Shown here in pieces: positions 62,592 through 64,000 of a DNA stretch of 64,000 bases. Below the pieces are notes generated by a model. The model made no database searches, was not told the DNA's origin, and worked only from the letters and a program-made list of their open reading frames with translations. The stretch comes from Liolophura sinensis (taxonomy: Eukaryota; Mollusca; Polyplacophora; Chitonida; Chitonidae): assembly GCF_032854445.1 (NCBI RefSeq), contig NW_027017981.1:106529-170528 (forward strand), read 5' to 3'. The translations under genes and the position numbers were made by a program. Position 1 is the stretch's first letter. Each line of letters begins with the position of its first letter.

Positions 62592-64000
62592 GGCTTAGCC
62601 CAAACATTTGACGTCTTCTGGGCTACCGAAGGGCACATAACTTATAGTCAAAAGTTGGATATAGTAATGACCAGTCGCGATGGTACATAGTACAGTGTAG
62701 CCGATTTCAATTAACAAAAAGACCAGGCAAAAATGCAAAAGTGGAAAAACTATTCCAGTGTTGCTGGTAAGAGGCTAATCCGACATATTTTGTGACGAGA
62801 AATCGAATGGTGCAAACCGCGTTGCTCTCCGACCAATACTTTTGGCTGTAGCGACAATTGAATGATCATTCATGTCATAATCACGTGCCCAGCAACGGCT
62901 ATTACTCCATGGAAACCAGGGAAATTTGCAATATTTCAACAGGTGCCGATGCCTGGCTCAATTCCGCTTCTTTTGGCACCTTATTAATGTGGGTCTGTGG
63001 TCAGTTGTACTTTTTACAGCAGACTGTATCAAGTACCTTGTGATTTTTATGTACAAATGGTCTGGTTTTTCTACACGTAGATAAAGACTTTGAGATTGTC
63101 TTGGACTTAGAAGTAAGACAATTGCTGGGTGAGTTAAATGGGGTTAGCCCAAAGATTTGACATCTTCTGGGCTACCGAAAAGCACATAACTTATAGTCAA
63201 AAGTTGAATATAGTAATGACCAGTCGCGATGGTACATAGTACAGTGTAGCCGATTTCAATTAACAAAAAGACCAGGCAAAAATGCAAAAGTGGAAAAACT
63301 GTTCCAGTGTTGCTGGTAAGAGGCTATTCCGACGTATTTTGTGACGAGAAATCGAATGGTGCAAACCGCGTTGCTCTCCGACCAATACTTTGGCTCTAGC
63401 GACAATTGAATGATCATTGATGTCATAATCACGTGCCCATCAACGGATCTTACTTCATGGAAACCAGGGAAATTTGCAATTTTTCAACTGCTGCCGATGC
63501 CTGGCTCAATTCCGCATCTTTTGGCACCTTATTAATGTGGGTCTGTGGTCAGTTGTACTTTTTACAGCAGACTGTGTCAAGTACCTTGTGTTTTTTATGT
63601 ACAAATGGTGTGGTTTTTCTACACGTAGATAAAGACATTGAGATTGTCTTGGACTTAGAAGTAAGACAATTGCTGGGTGAGTTAAATGGGCTTAGCCCAA
63701 AGATTTGACGTCTTCTGGGCTACCGAAGGGCACATAACTTATAGTCAAAAGTTGAATATAGTAATGACCTGTCGCGATGGTACATAGTACAGTGTAGCCA
63801 ATTTCAATTAACAAAAAGACCAGGCAAAAGTGCAAAAGTGGAAAAACTGTTCCAGTGTTGCTGGTAAGAGGCTAATCCGACGTATTTTCTTACAAAAAAT
63901 CGAATGGTGCAAACCGCGTTGCTCTCCGACCAATACTTTTGGCTGTAGCGACAATTCAATGATCATTGATGTCATAATCACGTGCCCAGGAACGGCTCTT
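62592..64000 (+). repeat. Y-W-K trimer, second copy, cut by the window end (units 115-117)
   Basis: Y (with 'gacatatttt'), W' (one T missing in 'atactttggctc' near 63390), then a K copy ('aaaagtgc', 'cttacaaaaaatcg') of which only 312 bp are present. The array therefore continues beyond this window on the right, and position 1 also starts in mid-array on the left. Confidence 0.85.

Larger units (their letters stand above)
1..64000 (+). repeat. 549-bp satellite DNA array, 116 complete head-to-tail copies plus one partial
   Basis: The same 549-bp sequence recurs from the first to the last base. The codon used as phase marker (GTG or TTG in 'cacgtgccc' / 'cacttgccc') lies at 294, 842, 1391, 1940, 2489 and so on to 63982, spaced 549 bp apart with only occasional shifts of 1 to 4 bp. 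All copies are in one orientation and there is no foreign insertion. Copies differ mainly by shared point variants that define families, and families recur in ordered blocks. This is what concerted evolution of satellite DNA by unequal crossover produces. The eukaryotic, heterochromatic origin is inference from array type. The satellite itself is not one I recognise. Confidence 0.98.

Noticed and set aside
1-64000. CRISPR array
   Set aside because: The repeated unit is 549 bp with no short repeat/spacer alternation and no variable spacers.

Overview
The whole 64 kb window is one uninterrupted tandem satellite array. Its unit is 549 bp, always in the same orientation. I count 116 complete copies and one partial copy (63689-64000), and 63,688 bp / 116 gives a mean period of 549.0 bp. 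No single-copy gene, rRNA, tRNA, transposon, inversion or non-satellite spacer is visible. A hand count of the copy at 549-1097 gives about 228 G+C, or roughly 42%. Megabase-type, head-to-tail, multi-family satellite DNA points to a eukaryotic chromosome, such as centromeric, pericentromeric, subtelomeric or B-chromosome heterochromatin. I do not recognise the satellite and cannot name the species.

For phasing I start each unit at the 'ggc' of 'ggcttagccc'. Copies fall into families that I labelled by short diagnostic variants. K: aaaagtgc + ctgacgaaaaatcg, often one T lost before acag. P: gggaagaagc + ccacttgccc, ending gcgcctagag. R: P-like, ending gcgtgtagag. N: gccggttt, often cgtactttg. 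G: cttcctcc + ttaatatggg. C: gttacagtg + gtctgcctc. C2: ccatggagacc. Y: ggctattac + tgtgattttt + ggggttag. W: ctattccg + tatttggtg + ggctctagc. S: gactaatac + ttcacctgc. Q: accagacaaa. M: tggaatcc. V: ggtgatttaaatta. I: atatttcaacagg, usually with tgtgattttt. J: gtgcaaattttg.

The order of families shows layered higher-order repeats (HORs). Units 1-7 are repeated as 11-17 (period 10 units). Units 33-37 recur as 81-84, about 26 kb away. An N-G-Q-P block occurs at 20.3 and 25.3 kb. A 7-mer N-G-C-Y-W-K-P runs from 27.5 kb, with a second, partial copy. A near-identical 6-mer Y-W-K-R-S-Q is present three times (34039-43916). An M-V-I trimer is doubled at 46.1-49.4 kb. A different 6-mer is doubled at 51.6-58.2 kb, and Y-W-K trimers end the window. 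The Y-W(-K) module recurs throughout. Several boundaries fall inside hybrid monomers, so individual unequal crossovers can be placed to within tens of bases.

About two thirds of copies keep a plus-strand ORF of about 91 codons (GTG/TTG start, ATG at codon 9), and 14 copies keep a 109-codon minus-strand ORF. Nothing I see supports real translation of either. The most distinctive results are the HOR architecture, the mapped crossover hybrids, conserved palindromes and an E-box core in each monomer, an exon-like interval between good splice-site matches, and clusters of 1-bp indels that look like assembly or polishing error.
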